This document shows, piece after piece, positions 61,807 to 64,000 of a DNA stretch of 64,000 nucleotides. The notes under the pieces were generated by a model. It saw only the letters and a program-made list of their open reading frames with translations. It had not been told where the DNA came from and searched no databases. The stretch is from Mycolicibacter heraklionensis (GTDB lineage Bacteria; Actinomycetota; Actinomycetes; Mycobacteriales; Mycobacteriaceae). How positions within the stretch are numbered: the first letter of the stretch is position 1; the number at the start of each line of letters is the position of its first letter. The stretch covers positions 4,468,880 to 4,532,879 of the forward strand of contig NZ_CP080997.1 in assembly GCF_019645815.1 (NCBI RefSeq), in the 5' to 3' direction. The translations under genes and the position numbers were made by a program.

Positions 61807-63600
61807 ATGCGCACCCGTTTGGCCGCCCTGCCTTGGGTCTGCTGGGCAGCGGTGGGATTGATCGCCGCCCAGCTGGTGGTTCGGGCGGTGGTGGCTTTCG
61901 GGGGCTACTTCTACTGGGATGACCTGATCCTGATCGGCCGGGCCGGCACCCACCCGCTGTTGTCGCCGACCTACCTGTTCGACGACCACGACGGTCATGT
62001 GATGCCGGGCGCGTATCTGGTGGCCGGCGCCCTCACCAAGTTGTGGCCGCTGCAGTGGGCGGCGCCGGCGGTCAGCCTGGTGGTGCTGCAGCTGCTGTCG
62101 TCCTGCGCGTTGCTGCGCGTGCTGTGGGTGATTCTGGGCTGGCGGCCGGTGCTACTGGTGCCGCTGACCTTCGCGTTGTGGATCCCGCTGGGCCTGCCGG
62201 CCTTCGCATGGTGGGCGGCGGCGCTGAACTCGCTACCGCTGTGCGCCGCGCTGTCCTGGGTGTGCGCCGACGCGATCCTGTTGGCGCGCACCGGGAATCG
62301 TCGCTACGCGGTCACCGCGGCCCTGGCCTACCTGGGCGGCTTGTTGTTCTTCGAGAAAGCCGCGGTGATCCCCTTTGTTGCGTTCGCGGTGACGGCACTG
62401 CTGGGCTACGTCTCCGGTAGGCCACTGACCGGCGCGGTCGCCGGGGCGTGGCGGGCCGGCGCCCGGTTGTGGACGGCGATGCTGGCGGTGACCGCGGGGT
62501 GGGTCGGGGTCTACCTGACGGTGGTGAATCAGAAGCGGTGGAGTTTCGACCTCGAGATGACCCGCGACCTGCTGCTGCGCTCGATCACCCACGGCATCGT
62601 CCCGAGCCTGGCCGGCGGCCCGTGGACCTGGGCACGCTGGGCGCCGGCCTCGCCGTGGGCGCTGCCGGGGCCAGTCGTGATGACGCTCGGCTGGCTGGTG
62701 CTGGGCGGACTGCTGGCGGTGTCGCTGGTGCGCAAGCACCGCCTGACGCCGGTGTGGCTGGCCGCGGCCGGCTACGCGGCGGCCTGCCAGGTGCCGATCT
62801 ATCTCATGCGGTCCTCGGCGTTCACCGCGCTGGAACTGGCCCAAACCCTGCGCTACCTGGCCGACCTCGTTGTGGTGCTGGCGATCCTGGGCGCGGTCGG
62901 GTTGTGCGCCCCGAACCGGGACTCGTCACGATGGCTGGACGCCTCGCGCCCGCGCACCGTGGCGGTGACCGCGCTGGCGGCGGCGTTCACCGCGAGCAGC
63001 CTGTACTCGACGGTGACGTTCCTGACCTGCTGGCGGGACGACCCGGCTCGCCCGTACCTGCAGAACGCCCAGCGCGGCCTGGCCGCCGCCCACGCCGCCT
63101 CCGAAGCGCCGCTGCTGGATCAGGAGGTCGACCCGCTGGTGCTGCAACGGGTCGTGTACCCGGAGAACCTGGCCAGCCACATGTTCGCGTTGCTTCGCGA
63201 CCGACCCGAATTCGCTTCGACGACAACGCAGTTGCGGATGCTGACTAATTCGGGGACGGTGACCGACGCCCAGGTGACGTGGGTGCGCTTCCTGGTCGCC
63301 GGGCCGGTGCCGCACTGCGGGTATCTGATCCAGCCGGACCGGCCGGCAACCATGGCGCTGGACGGCCCACTGCTGCCGGCGGACTGGACGGCCGAGATCA
63401 ACTATCTGGCCAACGTCGACGGCGCCATGACACTGTCGCTGTCCGACGGACCCGACGTGCGCGTGCGGGTCCGGCCGGGACTCAACCGTGTCTTCGTGCG
63501 GCTGCCCGGCGCCGGCTACAACGTGTCCGCGCGCGCCGACACCGCAGCACTGTCGGTGTGCATCGCGGTCGGCCCGGTCGGCTACCTCGCGCCCCGGTAG
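61807..63600 (+). CDS. polytopic membrane protein (Rv3635-like)
   Basis: 597 residues from ATG 61807. About 10-11 transmembrane helices occupy residues 10-400, followed by a C-terminal extracytoplasmic domain of about 190 residues rich in beta strands. An acidic pair in the first loop (YWDDLILIGRAGTHPLL) resembles GT-C glycosyltransferase active-site loops, so it may be a polyprenyl-phosphate-sugar-dependent transferase. That is inference from topology; the M. tuberculosis counterpart has no assigned role. Adjacent galE1 fits a glycan role. Confidence 0.88.
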   Translation: MRTRLAALPWVCWAAVGLIAAQLVVRAVVAFGGYFYWDDLILIGRAGTHPLLSPTYLFDDHDGHVMPGAYLVAGALTKLWPLQWAAPAVSLVVLQLLSSCALLRVLWVILGWRPVLLVPLTFALWIPLGLPAFAWWAAALNSLPLCAALSWVCADAILLARTGNRRYAVTAALAYLGGLLFFEKAAVIPFVAFAVTALLGYVSGRPLTGAVAGAWRAGARLWTAMLAVTAGWVGVYLTVVNQKRWSFDLEMTRDLLLRSITHGIVPSLAGGPWTWARWAPASPWALPGPVVMTLGWLVLGGLLAVSLVRKHRLTPVWLAAAGYAAACQVPIYLMRSSAFTALELAQTLRYLADLVVVLAILGAVGLCAPNRDSSRWLDASRPRTVAVTALAAAFTASSLYSTVTFLTCWRDDPARPYLQNAQRGLAAAHAASEAPLLDQEVDPLVLQRVVYPENLASHMFALLRDRPEFASTTTQLRMLTNSGTVTDAQVTWVRFLVAGPVPHCGYLIQPDRPATMALDGPLLPADWTAEINYLANVDGAMTLSLSDGPDVRVRVRPGLNRVFVRLPGAGYNVSARADTAALSVCIAVGPVGYLAPR

Positions 63601-63667
63601 CGCTTCTGAAGTCGCCCTGCAAGTAATTGCTGGTCACGGCAGCGGATTGGGCGCTACGGTGTCGCGC

Positions 63668-64000
63668 ATGCCGATGCTTCCACCGCACTCAGCCGAGCCC
63701 CACGACGGCTCGCTGGCGTCGAAACTCAACTGGTTGCGCGCCGGGGTGTTGGGCGCCAATGACGGCATCGTCTCGATCGCGGGCATCGTGGTCGGTGTTG
63801 CCGCCGCCACCGTGCAACGGGGTCCGATCTTCACCGCCGGTATCGCCGGTGTGGCGGCCGGCGCAGTGTCGATGGCCCTCGGTGAGTACGTATCGGTGAG
63901 TACGCAACGTGACACCGAACAGGCTGTGCTCCATAAGGAGCGTCGCGAACTGCAACAAGACCCGGCTGCCGAGCTCGATGAACTTGCGGGTTTGTATGAA
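63668..64000 (+). CDS. VIT1/CCC1-family iron/manganese transporter, partial (N-terminal part)
   Basis: The frame starts at ATG 63668 (GTG 63659 and ATG 63674 are alternatives) and runs open to the window edge, 111 codons. The sequence LNWLRAGVLGANDGIVSIAGIVVGVAAA is the first VIT family helix with the conserved Asp-Gly, followed by a second helix ending in GEYVSVSTQRDTE and the start of the charged cytoplasmic domain (HKERRELQQDP). The family moves Fe2+ or Mn2+ across membranes. The C-terminal half is outside the window. Confidence 0.9.
   Translation, partial: MPMLPPHSAEPHDGSLASKLNWLRAGVLGANDGIVSIAGIVVGVAAATVQRGPIFTAGIAGVAAGAVSMALGEYVSVSTQRDTEQAVLHKERRELQQDPAAELDELAGLYE

Overview
This window is a high-GC chromosomal segment from a mycobacterium. 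Diagnostic genes include carD, lsr2, mhuD, clpC1, lpqE/lpqF/lpqG-type lipoproteins, a PPE protein, an MmpL transporter and the folE-folP-folB-folK-panC-panD-coaX-lysS block. Gene order is largely colinear with M. tuberculosis H37Rv from about Rv3579c to Rv3635, judged from memory of that genome. Several differences point to a non-tuberculous species. There is no disA after radA, no espACD block between ftsH and ephA, no PE_PGRS genes, and no ESX/PE/PPE block before lpqG.

Layout. 1-7541: rlmB-like (cut by the window edge), cysS, a secreted Ala/Gln-rich protein, ispF-ispD, carD, lpqE, radA and a membrane protein. 7597-12241: carbonic anhydrase, mutY, a hydrolase, the haem-degrading mhuD, a serine beta-lactamase-like lipoprotein and a DHFR-fold protein, closed by a perfect 19-bp hairpin. 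12309-26948 is a long leftward run: clpC1, lsr2, lysS, coaX, panD, panC, an NAD(P)-binding DUF2520 protein, two membrane proteins, folK, folB, folP, folE and ftsH. This run couples pantothenate and folate synthesis with proteostasis. 27082-31950: ephA, a luciferase-like monooxygenase and a zinc alcohol dehydrogenase (coupled operon), a SCO6745-family protein and lpqG.

31951-47841 is an accessory island placed where M. tuberculosis has lpqG next to hpt. It holds a LexA-controlled DUF222-HNH protein, an MmpL exporter, a GjpA-type porin, a TcmP-like methyltransferase, and then an isonitrile lipopeptide (metallophore/chalkophore) operon equivalent to Rv0096-Rv0101: PPE1, iron/2-oxoglutarate isonitrile-forming dioxygenase, FcoT thioesterase, FadD10, acyl carrier protein and NRPS. 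The NRPS has only one C-A-T-R module, whereas the M. tuberculosis Nrp has two. The operon ends with a free-standing GMTCxxC metal-binding protein resembling the N-terminus of CtpA/CtpB. Together the island looks like a self-contained system for making, exporting and using a metal-binding isonitrile lipopeptide, and it is the most interesting part of the window.

47842-64000 returns to the conserved backbone: hpt, tilS, a zincin, a PBP4-type carboxypeptidase, ppa, a TerC protein, a flippase-glycosyltransferase-DUF2304 cassette, a giant CtpH/CtpI-type P-type ATPase with a lysine/alanine/proline tail, galE1, a multi-spanning membrane protein and the start of a VIT-family transporter.
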